Source of the DNA: CAXXXW01 sp963665555
Lineage (GTDB): Bacteria; Pseudomonadota; Alphaproteobacteria; Thalassobaculales; Thalassobaculaceae
Assembly: GCA_963665555.2 (NCBI GenBank)
Contig: OY762308.1
Coordinates: 744,001 to 808,000, forward strand
Direction of reading: 5' to 3'
DNA length: 64,000 bases
In this document: positions 17,902-26,850 of the stretch, one piece after another
Layout of the letters: the number at the start of each line of letters is the position of its first letter
How positions within the stretch are numbered: position 1 is the first letter of the stretch
Notes under the pieces: generated by a model
What the model was told of the DNA's origin: nothing
Database searches by the model: none
The model's input: the letters and a program-made list of their open reading frames with translations, nothing else
Made by a program: the position numbers and the translations under genes

Positions 17902-19182
17902 ATGGACACGGCCGCCGCCGTCGCCGCGCTCCCCGCGCGGACGGACGCCGACCCGGCGATCGCGCGCCGCGGCCGGCGCGCCTCGCTCGCCTTCCTGGTC
18001 GGCGTCGGCGCGCGGGAGTTCGTCGTGACGGCGGAGCGCGGCCGGATCGTCCGGGTGGAGGAGGGGCCGTTTACGATGCGCGCCTGGCGCTTCGCCGTGC
18101 GCGCGCCGGAAAGCGCCTGGGAGGAGTTCCGCCGCCCCGCGCCCCGGCCCGGTTTCCACGACATTTTCGCCATGAACCGCTTCGGCCATTGCGTCGTCGA
18201 GGGCGACACGGACGCGCTGCTCTCCAACCTGCGCTTCGCCAAGGACGTTCTCGCTTGCCTGCGGCGCGCGCCGGAGGGCGCGGGCGCGCGCGAGGACGGG
18301 AAGGGGGCCGGGGCGGCCGGCATCGAGCCGATCGTCGGCCGCTACCTCAACCTCGACATCGCCGGGCGGGCCTGCCGGCTCTATTTCGAGGAGGCGGGCG
18401 CCGGAATCCCGCTGGTCTGCCTGCACACGGCCGGCGCGCATTCGAGCCAGTACCGCCACATCATGTGCGACCCGGCGGTGACGGACCGTTTCCGGGTGCT
18501 CGCCTTCGACATGCCGTGGCACGGCAAGTCCAGCCCGCCGGCCGGCATGGCGGACGAGGAGTACCTGCTCACGGGCGATTTCTACGTCGCCGCGATAATG
18601 GGTTTTATCGAGGCGATGGGGCTGGACGCGCCGGTCGTCATGGGCTGCTCGATGGGCGGGCGCGTCGTCATCCGCCTCGCGCGCGAGCACGGGAGCCGGC
18701 TGCGCGCGGCGATCGGGCTGGAGGGGTCGGACGCGCCGGCGCCGTGGTACGACAATTCCTGGACCGAACACCCCGATTTCGACAATGGCGATTTCTGCGT
18801 CGCGCTGGTCTCCGGCCTCTGCGCGCCGCAAAGCCCGGAGGAGCATCGCCGGGAGACGCTCTGGCACTACCGCCAGGGCGGCGCCGGCGTGTTCCGGGGC
18901 GACATGCACTTCTTCCGCACGGTCGAGTCCGATTACGGGGCGGACTCCGCCGCCATCGACACCGCCGCCTGCCCGCTCTACCTTATGACCGGCGAGTACG
19001 ACTATTCCTGCACGCCCGAGGCGACGCGCCGGACGGCCGCGCGCATCCCCGGCGCCCGGGCGACGATCATGGAGGGGCTGGGCCATTTCCCGATGAGCGA
19101 GAACCCCGCCGCCTTCCGCCGTTGCCTGCTGCCGGTCCTGGACGACATCCTCGCCCGGACCGGCCCGCCGGGCGGCGGTTGA
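17902..19182 (+). CDS. SCP2-like domain fused to alpha/beta hydrolase
   Basis: A 426-residue fusion. Residues about 15-120 look like a SCP2-type lipid/sterol-binding domain (LAFLVGVGAREFVVTAERGRI, then EGDTDALLSNLRFA). Residues about 145-426 are an alpha/beta hydrolase with oxyanion LHTAGAHSSQ, nucleophile elbow GCSMGG near 248, acid in GEYDYSC and His in GLGHFPMSEN near 395. The lipid-binding half and the adjacent cfa gene suggest a hydrophobic or acyl substrate; this is inference. Confidence 0.8.
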   Translation: MDTAAAVAALPARTDADPAIARRGRRASLAFLVGVGAREFVVTAERGRIVRVEEGPFTMRAWRFAVRAPESAWEEFRRPAPRPGFHDIFAMNRFGHCVVEGDTDALLSNLRFAKDVLACLRRAPEGAGAREDGKGAGAAGIEPIVGRYLNLDIAGRACRLYFEEAGAGIPLVCLHTAGAHSSQYRHIMCDPAVTDRFRVLAFDMPWHGKSSPPAGMADEEYLLTGDFYVAAIMGFIEAMGLDAPVVMGCSMGGRVVIRLAREHGSRLRAAIGLEGSDAPAPWYDNSWTEHPDFDNGDFCVALVSGLCAPQSPEEHRRETLWHYRQGGAGVFRGDMHFFRTVESDYGADSAAIDTAACPLYLMTGEYDYSCTPEATRRTAARIPGARATIMEGLGHFPMSENPAAFRRCLLPVLDDILARTGPPGGG

Positions 19183-19190
19183 GGCCGTCG

Positions 19191-19640
19191 ATGGCCGGGG
19201 ACGCCGAACCCTTCTGGAAGGCCAAGACGCTGGCCGAAATGTCGGCCGAGGAGTGGGAGTCGCTCTGCGACGGTTGCGGCAAGTGCTGCCTGATCAAGCT
19301 GGTGGACGACCTGACGGACGAGTTGTACTTCACCCGCATCGCCTGCCGGCTGCTCGACACGCACGCCTGCCGCTGCCGCGACTACCCGAACCGCCAGCGC
19401 GTCGTGCCGGACTGCGTGATCCTGTCGCCGCGCAAGGTGGAGGAGCTGCAATGGATGCCGTCCACCTGCGCCTACCGCCTGCTGCGCGAGGGCAAGGACC
19501 TGGAGTGGTGGCACCCGCTGGTCTCCGGCCGGGCCGAGACGGTGCACGAGGCCGGGATTTCCGCGCGCGGCCGCGTCGTCTCCGAGTCCGACGTGCCGGA
19601 GGAGCGGCTGCCGGACTATATCGACGACTGGGCGAAGTGA
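19191..19640 (+). CDS. YcgN family cysteine cluster protein (UPF0260)
   Basis: A 149-residue protein with the YcgN/YkgJ cysteine cluster: CDGCGKCC near residues 26-33, then CRLLDTHACRCRDYPNRQ and later CVILSPRK. The cysteines probably bind a metal or Fe-S cluster; the cellular role is unknown. Length matches the family. It follows the hydrolase by 8 bp and precedes a small membrane protein by 13 bp, so the group is likely one transcript. Confidence 0.88.
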   Translation: MAGDAEPFWKAKTLAEMSAEEWESLCDGCGKCCLIKLVDDLTDELYFTRIACRLLDTHACRCRDYPNRQRVVPDCVILSPRKVEELQWMPSTCAYRLLREGKDLEWWHPLVSGRAETVHEAGISARGRVVSESDVPEERLPDYIDDWAK

Positions 19641-19653
19641 GCGGGCGCGGGCG

Positions 19654-19860
19654 ATGAGCCGGAACATGTGGATACTCGCCGCCGCCATCGGCGTGCTGGC
19701 GATCGTGACGATCTGGCAGTCGGAGTTCGGCGACGGCCTCGACCGCCCCTGGGCCGAGTGCCGCGAGAACATCGTGCGCCAGATGCTCTACAACGAATGC
19801 ACCCCGCGCCAGGGCGGCTTCCGCCTCCCGCCCCCCGCCGGCGACGCGCCGGCCGAGTGA
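19654..19860 (+). CDS. Small single-pass membrane protein
   Basis: A 68-residue protein with one N-terminal hydrophobic helix (WILAAAIGVLAIVTIW, residues 6-21) and a periplasmic-type tail containing two cysteines (AECRENIV and NECTPRQ), possibly disulphide-forming. No family recognised. It is the last gene before a REP-like inverted repeat pair that probably ends the transcript. Confidence 0.6.
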   Translation: MSRNMWILAAAIGVLAIVTIWQSEFGDGLDRPWAECRENIVRQMLYNECTPRQGGFRLPPPAGDAPAE

Positions 19861-19930
19861 GGGACGAGGCGCCCTGGCCGAGTGAGGGAGGCGGCGCCGG
19901 GAGTTCGCTCCGGCGCCGCCGTTTCTCCGG

Positions 19931-20039
19931 CGCGCCCCGGCCCCCGAGCCGGGGCCCAGGGGGTGAAAGGGCTTTGTCGCGAAACGGTTTGCGCCGGCGT
20001 TCCTTCCCCTCCTGGGCCCCGGATTGAATCCGGGGCGCG
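19931..20039. repeat. REP/BIME-like inverted pair, copy 1
   Basis: Two 30-bp elements face each other: 19931-19960 and 20011-20039 share arms CGCGCCCCGG and CCGGGGCCCAGG, each itself a hairpin, with about 50 bp between. The pair sits between convergent genes and can fold into a large cruciform or act as a bidirectional terminator. A closely related pair occurs at 44438-44574, so this is a dispersed repeat family. Confidence 0.75.
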
Positions 20040-20058
20040 CTCGCTCCGCCCTCGGCGC

Positions 20059-21513
20059 CTAGCCGCCGAAGCGGAGCGCGCGGCCGGGGCGGGCGCCGGT
20101 CCAGGCGCCGGCCTCGCGGACGACGCGGCCGTTCGCCATGACAAGCTCGATCCCCGCCGCCGGCGTCTTCGGCGCCGCGAAACTCGCGCGGTCGAGCACC
20201 GTGTCGGGGTCGAACACGGTGAGGTCCGCGAAGGCGCCGGGCCGCAGCACGCCCCGGTCCGCCAGCCCGAAAGTCTCGGCCGAATAGCCGGTCATCCGCC
20301 GCACCGCCTCCTCCAGCGGGAACAGCTTCAACTCCCGGCAGTAATGGCCCAGCACGCGCGGGAAGGTCCCCCACAGGCGGGGATGCGGATGCTCGTCGTG
20401 CGGCAGGCCGTCGGAGCCGATCATCGCGCGGGGGTGCGAGAGGATGCGTTGCACATCCTCCTCGTCCATCGCGAAATAGATCGCGCCGGCCGGCTGCAGC
20501 CGCGCGGCGGCGGCGTAAATGTCGCACCCCATCTCCGCCGCGATCTCCGAAAGCTCGCGCCCGGCGAGGTCCGGCCGCGCCTTCGACCAGGTGACGAGCA
20601 CGCGCTCGGCCACCGCGATCGAATCCTCCTTCAGCACCGTGGAGGACGCGATGTAGGGGTAGACGTCGAAGGCGATCCCGTGGTGGTCGTGGCCGGCGAT
20701 CTCGGCGTCGAAGCGGGCCAGCGTCTCGCGCGAGCGGCCGAAATTGCCGCGCCCGTGCACCTTGTGGTGCGACACCACGACGGGCGAACGCGCCTCGCGG
20801 CCGATGCGGAAGGTCTCGTCCAGCGAGCGGACCACATGGTCGCCCTCGTCGCGCATGTGCGTGACGTAGCGCGCCCCGTGCGCCTCCAGCGCGGCGGCGA
20901 TGGCGGCCACCTCCTCCGTCGGGGCCATGATGGCGGGCTTGTAGAACAGGCCGGTCGAGAAGCCGACCGCGCCCGCCCCCAGCCCTTCCTCCAGGCCCGC
21001 GCGCATGGCGGCGATCTCGCGCGCGTCGGCCGCGCGGTCGAGCGAGTCCATCGCGCCCGCCCGCAGGGTCGAATGGCCGACCAGGAAGGCCGCGTTGACG
21101 GCGGGCGGCGCCGCCTCGACCTCGCGCAGGAAGGCGTCGAAGCTGTCGTAGCGGAAATCCGCCGGCGCGCCGATCAGGTCGAGCGGCGGCGGCGGGTCCG
21201 CGAGCCGCCCCGGCGCCAGGCTGACGCCGCAATTGCCGACGACGACCGTGGTCACGCCCTGGCTGACCTTCATCTCCATCGCCGGGTTCGAGAGCAGCGC
21301 GCGGTCGTCGTGCGTGTGCACATCGATGAAGCCGGGCGCGACGACGCGGCCCGTCGCGTCGATCCGCCGCCCCGCCGCCGCGCCGGCGAGGTCGCCGATG
21401 GCCGCGATCCGGTCGTCCGCGATGGCCACGTCGGCCCGCGCGCCCGGCGCGCCCGTGCCGTCGATAACGGTCCCCCCGGAGACCAGGATGTCGTAACGCT
21501 CCGTTCCGGCCAT
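20059..21513 (-). CDS. N-acyl-D-amino-acid deacylase / D-aminoacylase family amidohydrolase
   Basis: A 484-residue amidohydrolase of the D-aminoacylase / dihydroorotase-like group. Metal-binding PGFIDVHTHDDRAL is near residues 60-73, then VGNCGVSLAP, FSTGLFYKP, THMRDEGDHV, SHHKVHGRGN and GSDGLPHDEHPHPR, all typical of NAD-acyl-D-amino-acid deacylases. Start ATG 21513 is chosen over an upstream Met because GGGGAGG lies 8 bp before it. It probably removes acyl groups from D-amino acids for catabolism, which fits the nearby hydantoinase and amidase genes (inference). Confidence 0.85.
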   Translation of the reverse strand: MAGTERYDILVSGGTVIDGTGAPGARADVAIADDRIAAIGDLAGAAAGRRIDATGRVVAPGFIDVHTHDDRALLSNPAMEMKVSQGVTTVVVGNCGVSLAPGRLADPPPPLDLIGAPADFRYDSFDAFLREVEAAPPAVNAAFLVGHSTLRAGAMDSLDRAADAREIAAMRAGLEEGLGAGAVGFSTGLFYKPAIMAPTEEVAAIAAALEAHGARYVTHMRDEGDHVVRSLDETFRIGREARSPVVVSHHKVHGRGNFGRSRETLARFDAEIAGHDHHGIAFDVYPYIASSTVLKEDSIAVAERVLVTWSKARPDLAGRELSEIAAEMGCDIYAAAARLQPAGAIYFAMDEEDVQRILSHPRAMIGSDGLPHDEHPHPRLWGTFPRVLGHYCRELKLFPLEEAVRRMTGYSAETFGLADRGVLRPGAFADLTVFDPDTVLDRASFAAPKTPAAGIELVMANGRVVREAGAWTGARPGRALRFGG

Positions 21514-21596
21514 GCCGCGCCTCCCCGCGCCCGCGCCGGCGGCTATCCGCCGGCCCCGGTCCATGCTATCCCGAAACGCGGAGGAGGGAAGGGACC

Positions 21597-23096
21597 ATGG
21601 CGGATTACGATGTGATCGTGGCCGGCGCGGGCAACGCGGCGCTGGCGGCGGCCAACGCGGCGCGCGAGGCCGGGGCCGAACGGGTGCTGGTGCTGGAGAA
21701 GGCGAACCGGCGCGAGCGCGGCGGCAACACCTTCTTCTCCGGCGGCCTGTTCCGCATCGCCTTCGACGACCCGCGCGACCTCGCGGCGATGGTCCCGGAC
21801 GCGGGCGAGCGCATTCCCGGCTTCTTCGAGGACGCGCTGGCCTACACGAAGGAGGATTTCTGGGCCGACCTGCTGCGGGTGACGCGGGGCAAGACCGACC
21901 GGGAACTGGCGACGATCCTGATCGACAATTCCTTCGAAGCGATCCGCTGGGCGCACGGGTTCGGCGGCGTGCCGATGGAGCCGGCGACCACGCTGTCGGG
22001 CATCCGGGTCGGCAACCGGATCAAGTGGCAGAAGGGCGCCATTATCCGCGCCGAGCACGAGGGGATCGGCCTTTCGACCGCCTGGTTCAAGGCGGCCGAG
22101 CGCAACGGCGTCGAAATCCGCTACGAAACGGCGGCGGCGGACCTGCTGCGCGACCGCAAGGGGGCCGTGGCGGGCGTCGTCGCCAGGGGGCCGGACGGGC
22201 CGGAGGAGATTTCGGCCGGCGCGGTCGTGCTCGGCTGCGGCGGCTTCGAGGCCAACGCCCAGTGGCGCGCGCAGTACCTCTCCGCGCCCTGGGACCACGC
22301 CAAGGTGCGGGGCACCGCCCACAACCAGGGCGACGGGCTGCGCATGGCGCTCGCCATCGGCGCGCTGCCCTGGGGGCAGTGGTCGGGCCGCCACGCCACG
22401 CCGATCTCCAACGAATGGCCGGATTTCGCCGACCGCGGCCGCACCGACAAGTCGAACCGCCTCTCCTACCCCTACGGCGTGATGATCGACCGGACGGGCG
22501 AGCGCTTCTGCGACGAGGGGGAGGATTTCGGCCTCTACACCTACGCCAAGTACGGCGGGGAAATCCTGCGCCGGCCCGGCGGGCTGGCCTGGCAGGTTTT
22601 CGACGCCCAGACCGTCCACCTGCTGGAGCCGCGCTACGCCACCAGCGAGCCGGTGCTGGCCGACACGCTGGAGGAGCTGGTCGAAAAGCTCGAACTCGAC
22701 GACCGGCCCCGCGCGCTGCGCACATTGCGGGAATACAACGAGGCGGCCCGGGGGCCGGAGGGGTTCGACCCCTCGCGCAAGGACGGCCTGGCCACCAGCG
22801 GCCTGTCGCCGGACAAGACCAACTGGGCGCTGCGGCTCGACTCGCCGCCCTTCGCGGCCTATTCGGCGACCGGCGGCATCACCTTCACCTTCGGCGGGCT
22901 GAAGGTGGACGCCAGCGCCCGGGTCGTCGGGACGGACTGGCGGCCGATCGGCGGGCTGTACTGCTGCGGCGAGATGGTGGGCGGCCTGTTCCACTTCAAC
23001 TACCCCGGCGGGACCGGGCTGGTCTCCGGCGCGGTGTTCGGCCGCCTCGCCGGGCGGAGCGCGGCTGCCGCCGCGCGGGCCGCGCGCCGGGGTTAG
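21597..23096 (+). CDS. tcuA: FAD-dependent oxidoreductase, TcuA-like
   Basis: A 499-residue flavoprotein of the fumarate reductase/succinate dehydrogenase flavoprotein family, most like tricarballylate dehydrogenase TcuA. FAD-binding VAGAGNAALAAANAA at residues 8-22, RRERGGNTFFSGG near 40-52, and C-terminal GGLYCCGEMVGGLFHFNYPGGTGL. No TcuB electron-transfer partner is beside it, so tricarballylate as substrate is uncertain; a fumarate-reductase-like or 3-ketosteroid-dehydrogenase-like role is possible. A purine-rich GAGGAGGGAAGGGA ribosome site precedes the ATG. Convergent with the lactonase-like gene, overlapping it by 4 bp at the stops. Confidence 0.75.
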   Translation: MADYDVIVAGAGNAALAAANAAREAGAERVLVLEKANRRERGGNTFFSGGLFRIAFDDPRDLAAMVPDAGERIPGFFEDALAYTKEDFWADLLRVTRGKTDRELATILIDNSFEAIRWAHGFGGVPMEPATTLSGIRVGNRIKWQKGAIIRAEHEGIGLSTAWFKAAERNGVEIRYETAAADLLRDRKGAVAGVVARGPDGPEEISAGAVVLGCGGFEANAQWRAQYLSAPWDHAKVRGTAHNQGDGLRMALAIGALPWGQWSGRHATPISNEWPDFADRGRTDKSNRLSYPYGVMIDRTGERFCDEGEDFGLYTYAKYGGEILRRPGGLAWQVFDAQTVHLLEPRYATSEPVLADTLEELVEKLELDDRPRALRTLREYNEAARGPEGFDPSRKDGLATSGLSPDKTNWALRLDSPPFAAYSATGGITFTFGGLKVDASARVVGTDWRPIGGLYCCGEMVGGLFHFNYPGGTGLVSGAVFGRLAGRSAAAAARAARRG

Positions 23097-23902
23097 GGCA
23101 TCTCCGGCTCGGCGCCGAGGTCGAGCGCGCGGCCCTCGAACTCCGGCGACAGGGCCGGCCAGCGCTCGGTCACCAGCGGGTCGTGGCCGGCGACCAGCCG
23201 GTCCATCCCGCCGGCGAGGCGGGCGCAGAGGCGGTAGCCCTCGATCATGCGTTTCAGGTCGTAGAAGATCGCGAAGGGCCGCTCGCTCTCGACCTCCTCG
23301 TAGAGGTGCACCGCGTCGGAGGCGAGCAGGATCCAGCCCCGCCGCGTGTGCACGCGCAGCGCCAGCTGCCCGCGCGAATGCCCGCCGACCAGGTGGAACT
23401 CGATCCCCGGCGCCACTTCGGTAACGTCGCCCGAACAGAAATCGAGCCTGTCCTCGTAAAGCAGTTCGACCAGCCGGCGCGTGTCCCGCTTGTGGTAGGC
23501 GAAGCGGAACGGCGCGAAGTTCATGTCCGGCCCGGTTATCGACGCCATCTCCTCCTCGTGGATCAGGAAGCGCGCGGCCGGGTAGCGGTCGAGGTTGCCC
23601 ACATGGTCGAAATGGGCGTGGGTCAGCAGCACGTTTTCGACCGTCGCGGGATCGACGCCGAGCCGGGCGATAATGTCCGACGGCTCCTCCAGGAACATCC
23701 GCCCGCCATGGCCCGAAAGGTCGGCGGCGAGGCCGGTGTCGACCACGAAAACGCCGGACGGCCCCTTCACAAGATAGGTGAAGAAATCGAGACCGCGCAT
23801 TGTTTTCGCGTGATCTCCGCCGAGGAAGGTCGACCCCTCCGGCCGTTCCTTCTGTTCGGCGTAGCGGATCGCGTAAACCTCGTGGACGGGCGTCGCGGCC
23901 AT
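23093..23902 (-). CDS. N-acyl homoserine lactonase-like MBL-fold hydrolase
   Basis: A 269-residue metallo-beta-lactamase-fold hydrolase. Zinc motif THAHFDHVGN near residues 94-103, GGHSRGQLAL (third His), ASDAVH (Asp) and a late His in VAGHDP. Closest in pattern to the AttM/AiiA N-acyl homoserine lactonase family. It may open lactones, including quorum-sensing signals, but no luxI or luxR gene is in the window, so other lactones are equally possible. Confidence 0.8.
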   Translation of the reverse strand: MAATPVHEVYAIRYAEQKERPEGSTFLGGDHAKTMRGLDFFTYLVKGPSGVFVVDTGLAADLSGHGGRMFLEEPSDIIARLGVDPATVENVLLTHAHFDHVGNLDRYPAARFLIHEEEMASITGPDMNFAPFRFAYHKRDTRRLVELLYEDRLDFCSGDVTEVAPGIEFHLVGGHSRGQLALRVHTRRGWILLASDAVHLYEEVESERPFAIFYDLKRMIEGYRLCARLAGGMDRLVAGHDPLVTERWPALSPEFEGRALDLGAEPEMP

Positions 23903-23923
23903 TGGAATCCTCCCTCGCGGGCG

Positions 23924-25048
23924 TTACAGGAACAGGGTCAGCACGCCGGTGTAGGCGTAGACGCGGTCGCGGCTCAACTCGCCGTTGGCGAAGAAACCGG
24001 CCATCGGGAAGTCGCCCAGCGCCTCGCGGAGGATGTCGGTCTCGCGCTCCGGCGGGGCGAACTGGTTGGGGCCGCGCGCGGCGCAGGAAACATAGATTCC
24101 GCCCCGGATCGGCCTCCCGGCGACGCGGCGCGCCAGGTCCCCGGCCATGCGGCGCATGTCGGCGGCGGCGCTCTCGCGGTCGCGGCGGCAGAACAGCACC
24201 GGATCGCCCTCCGACACCGCCTCGGCGATGGCGATGGCGCGGGCGGACGGGTCGATGGCGACCAAGTTGCGCACGGTGTAGTCGGCGGTGTCGGACCCCG
24301 GAACCGGCAGCGCCGCGAAGACGACGCCGGCGCAGCGGCGCAAATCCGCCGCCAGTTCCGGGCCGATGTCCTCGACGAAGACGTCCAGGGCCGGCCGCCC
24401 GTCCAGCTCCAGCAGGACATGCCCCCGGCATTTCGTGACCTCGCGCGCCGGGGCGAGCGGCGCGCAGCCCTGGCTCAACCCCGTCGCGACCTCGACATGG
24501 GCGGGGGAGAAGGCGGCGCCGGAAAGGCATTCGCCCGCGCCCGCGCCGCCGGCCCGGTGCGGCGACGGCCCCGCCGCCAGCCCGCCGACCAGGAAGCTCC
24601 CGCTGTCCGCCGACAGCCGGCCGACCGCCGCCATCGCCTCGGGATGGGAGGGATCGACATGGGCCAGCGCCAGTGGCATCGCCGCCTCGGCCAGCCAGTC
24701 GCCGTGCTCGGCGGCGAAGGCGGCGCCGGTCCCGGTCCCGCCGGCGAACAGGCGGTAGGCGCCCTCCGGCAGGTCGGCGAGCAGCGCGACGGCGCCGGCC
24801 TCGCCGTAATGCTCGGCCCCGGCGGCGATGGGGCCGTAGCCGGCGGCGGCGACCCAGTCCGGCGCGCCGGTGCGCTCGCGCAGGCGTTGCGTCATGGCGT
24901 CGAGGCCGGGGGCCAGCGGCTCGGCCGCGTAGAGGAGTCCGAGCCGCCCGCCGGCGCCGGCCAGCCCCTCGGCCAGCGCGTCCGCCGCGCGCTCCCAGTC
25001 GGCGTCGAGCGCGAGGGCGGCCGCGAAGGGGCGGGCGGGTTCGGTCAT
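23924..25048 (-). CDS. FIST signal-transduction domain protein
   Basis: A 374-residue protein with FIST N and FIST C domains (F-box and intracellular signal transduction sensory family). The N-terminal part covers about residues 30-215 (GGLAAGPSP, SGAAFSPAHVEVATGLSQGCAPL) and the C-terminal part about 220-365, ending MAGFFANGELSRDRVYAYTGVLTLFL, the family hallmark. It probably binds a small ligand such as an amino acid. No kinase or chemoreceptor partner is adjacent. Confidence 0.85.
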   Translation of the reverse strand: MTEPARPFAAALALDADWERAADALAEGLAGAGGRLGLLYAAEPLAPGLDAMTQRLRERTGAPDWVAAAGYGPIAAGAEHYGEAGAVALLADLPEGAYRLFAGGTGTGAAFAAEHGDWLAEAAMPLALAHVDPSHPEAMAAVGRLSADSGSFLVGGLAAGPSPHRAGGAGAGECLSGAAFSPAHVEVATGLSQGCAPLAPAREVTKCRGHVLLELDGRPALDVFVEDIGPELAADLRRCAGVVFAALPVPGSDTADYTVRNLVAIDPSARAIAIAEAVSEGDPVLFCRRDRESAAADMRRMAGDLARRVAGRPIRGGIYVSCAARGPNQFAPPERETDILREALGDFPMAGFFANGELSRDRVYAYTGVLTLFL

Positions 25049-25080
25049 GCCGTCCTCCGGTCGTCGGCGCGGGGCGCGGG

Positions 25081-26003
25081 TCAGCGGCCGAGCAACAGTA
25101 TCAGGATTCCCCCCGCCACCGCCAGAACGCCGAGGAACTCGGCGCCGTTCGGCCGCTCCTTGAAGGCGAGCCACGAGGCGGCGAAGGCGAACACGAGCTC
25201 GACCTGCCCCAGCGCGCGCACATAGGCCACGTTCTGGATCGTCATGGCGACGAACCAGCAGGCCGAGCCGACCGCGCCGGCGACGCCGACCAGCCCGGCC
25301 GTCCGCCACTCGCGCACCACGGCCGAAACCTGCCCCGGCTCGCGCAGGCGCAGCCACGCGCCCATCAGCGCGGTCTGCGCGACGGTGACGCAGGCGAGCG
25401 TGAAGGCGGCCTGCATCAGGAACCCCTCGCCGCCGAGCGACAGCGACGCCGCGCGGTAGCACACGGCCGAAATCCCGAACAGCGCGCCGGAGCCGAGGCC
25501 GATCAGCGCCGCCCGGCTCGCCAGCGCCGCCGGCAGGCTCCGCCAGCCGCCCTCCTGGCGCGCCACCGAGATCGCCATGACGCCGCCGAGGCTGACCAGG
25601 ATGCCGAGGACGGCGCCGGACGACAGCGGGTCGCCCAGCAGCACCAGGCCGAACACGGCGGCCTGCACCGTCTCGGTCTTGGAGTAGGCGGTGCCGACCG
25701 CGAAGTTGCGGAACGAGAACAGGTAGACCAGCAGCGCGGTGGCGAGAATCTGCGCCACGCCGCCGGCAAGGCCGAAGACGGCGAACTCCAGGTTCGGCGC
25801 GGGGAGCGGCAGCCCGAAGCCGCGCCCGAGCGCCAGCGCGTAAAGGACGGCGAGCGGCGCGGCGTAGAAGAACCGCGCATAGGTCGCCCCGCCCGTGCTG
25901 AGCCGCGCCTTCAGATGCTGACGCCGCCGAGGCTCTGCAACGCCGACCGCAGGTTCTGCGAGAAGGCGGCGGCGACGGTGACGGGAATCCAGAGTTCGGA
26001 CAT
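25081..26003 (-). pseudogene. EamA/DMT-family transporter, frameshifted near the N-terminus
   Basis: A ten-helix drug/metabolite transporter of the EamA type is broken early. From ATG 26003 the frame reads MSELWIPVTVAAAFSQNLRS and on to Gln23, then hits TGA at 25911-25913. The remaining 279 or so residues, beginning HLKARLSTGGATYARFFYAA, continue in another frame from 25917. Seventeen bases (25918-25934) between Gln23 and His are the apparent extra material. Removing them restores a normal-length protein. It is either a pseudogene or a sequencing/assembly error. The rest of the frame is intact, so inactivation would be recent. Confidence 0.65.
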
Positions 26004-26087
26004 GGGGGGCGAGGGGCACGAGGGAGGGGGGAGGGGGGAGGGGCGAGGGCGAGAGCCAAGGGCGAGGGCGACGGCGAGGGCGAGGGG
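26004..26087. repeat. Purine-rich simple-sequence tract
   Basis: About 84 bp almost without pyrimidine runs on the plus strand, built from GAGGGG, GGGCGA and GAGGGC units, with at least ten runs of three or more G. It lies between the broken EamA gene and the low-GC gene pair. It could form a G-quadruplex and is the type of sequence prone to slippage and rearrangement. Confidence 0.7.
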
Positions 26088-26091
26088 CCTT

Positions 26092-26850
26092 CTACCGCTC
26101 TTCGCCCCCCTTGTCCGCGCTTTCAGCGTCCCGGCGGAGCAGGCGGCGCAGATGGGCGATGAGCCACGCCAGCCAACCGAACTCGCTCGGCAACCCGGCC
26201 GCGAGCGCCATCAGGGCCGTCATTGCGCCCGTCAGAGCGGCGACCGTCGTCGACCGGGCAAATGTCTCGATTCCCGCCATGACGCCGGCGCGCGAGCGGG
26301 AGACCGCTTCACGGGCAAATTCCCATATCGCGTCGCGGACGGCGTGCAAGAAGGACCTTCGGAGGAGCGGCGCGACATCCGCGTCTTCCTCGTCGGGGCC
26401 GGACTTGGCGGCGCTGCTCAGCGCGTCGAGTTTCCGCCTCGTTTCGGGCGCGATCGCATTGGGCGCGGCTTCTTCGATAGCCGCGATCGCCGCGTCCGCG
26501 CGACGCACCGCCTCGTCCTCTTCCTCCGGGGAACCCAACGGAGTCGCCATGCGCGCGGCGTAGGCTTGCCACTCCGGGAGTTGCGCGAGGAACATTCCGA
26601 GGTTTTCCTCCAGGGAATCCAGTTCCGCCGCCAGTTCGGGGATCAGGAGTTCGTCCGCGCGCCGGGCGAACTTGCGCAGGCGCAGCGTATGCCAGCCGAG
26701 TTGAAGCACATCGAGTTCGGCGTAGGATTCGCCCGTCGCCTCGTCGAGAGCGCCGAGAACATGACCCAGCGCCGGGTTGTTGCGGCCCGGATCGAGGGAA
26801 CGGAAATCGGAAAGGTGGCGCCGCAGCGCCCTCCACGCGGACTCGACCAT
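26092..26850 (-). CDS. Hypothetical protein with C-terminal membrane segment, linked to TPR gene
   Basis: A 252-residue protein I do not recognise. The N-terminal two thirds are charged and helical (LDSLEENLGMFLAQLPEWQAYA, with an acidic stretch SPEEEDEAVRRADAAIAAIEE). Residues about 203-232 form a hydrophobic stretch (TTVAALTGAMTALMALAAG then WLAWLIAHLRRLLRR) compatible with one or two membrane helices. Its ATG directly follows the TAG of the TPR gene with no gap, so the two are co-translated and probably work together. GC is lower than in the flanking core genes. Confidence 0.7.
   Translation of the reverse strand: MVESAWRALRRHLSDFRSLDPGRNNPALGHVLGALDEATGESYAELDVLQLGWHTLRLRKFARRADELLIPELAAELDSLEENLGMFLAQLPEWQAYAARMATPLGSPEEEDEAVRRADAAIAAIEEAAPNAIAPETRRKLDALSSAAKSGPDEEDADVAPLLRRSFLHAVRDAIWEFAREAVSRSRAGVMAGIETFARSTTVAALTGAMTALMALAAGLPSEFGWLAWLIAHLRRLLRRDAESADKGGEER

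Noticed and set aside
20059..25048. A quorum-quenching locus based on the lactonase-like MBL protein
   Set aside because: No luxI, luxR or signal gene is nearby, and MBL lactonases act on many substrates.
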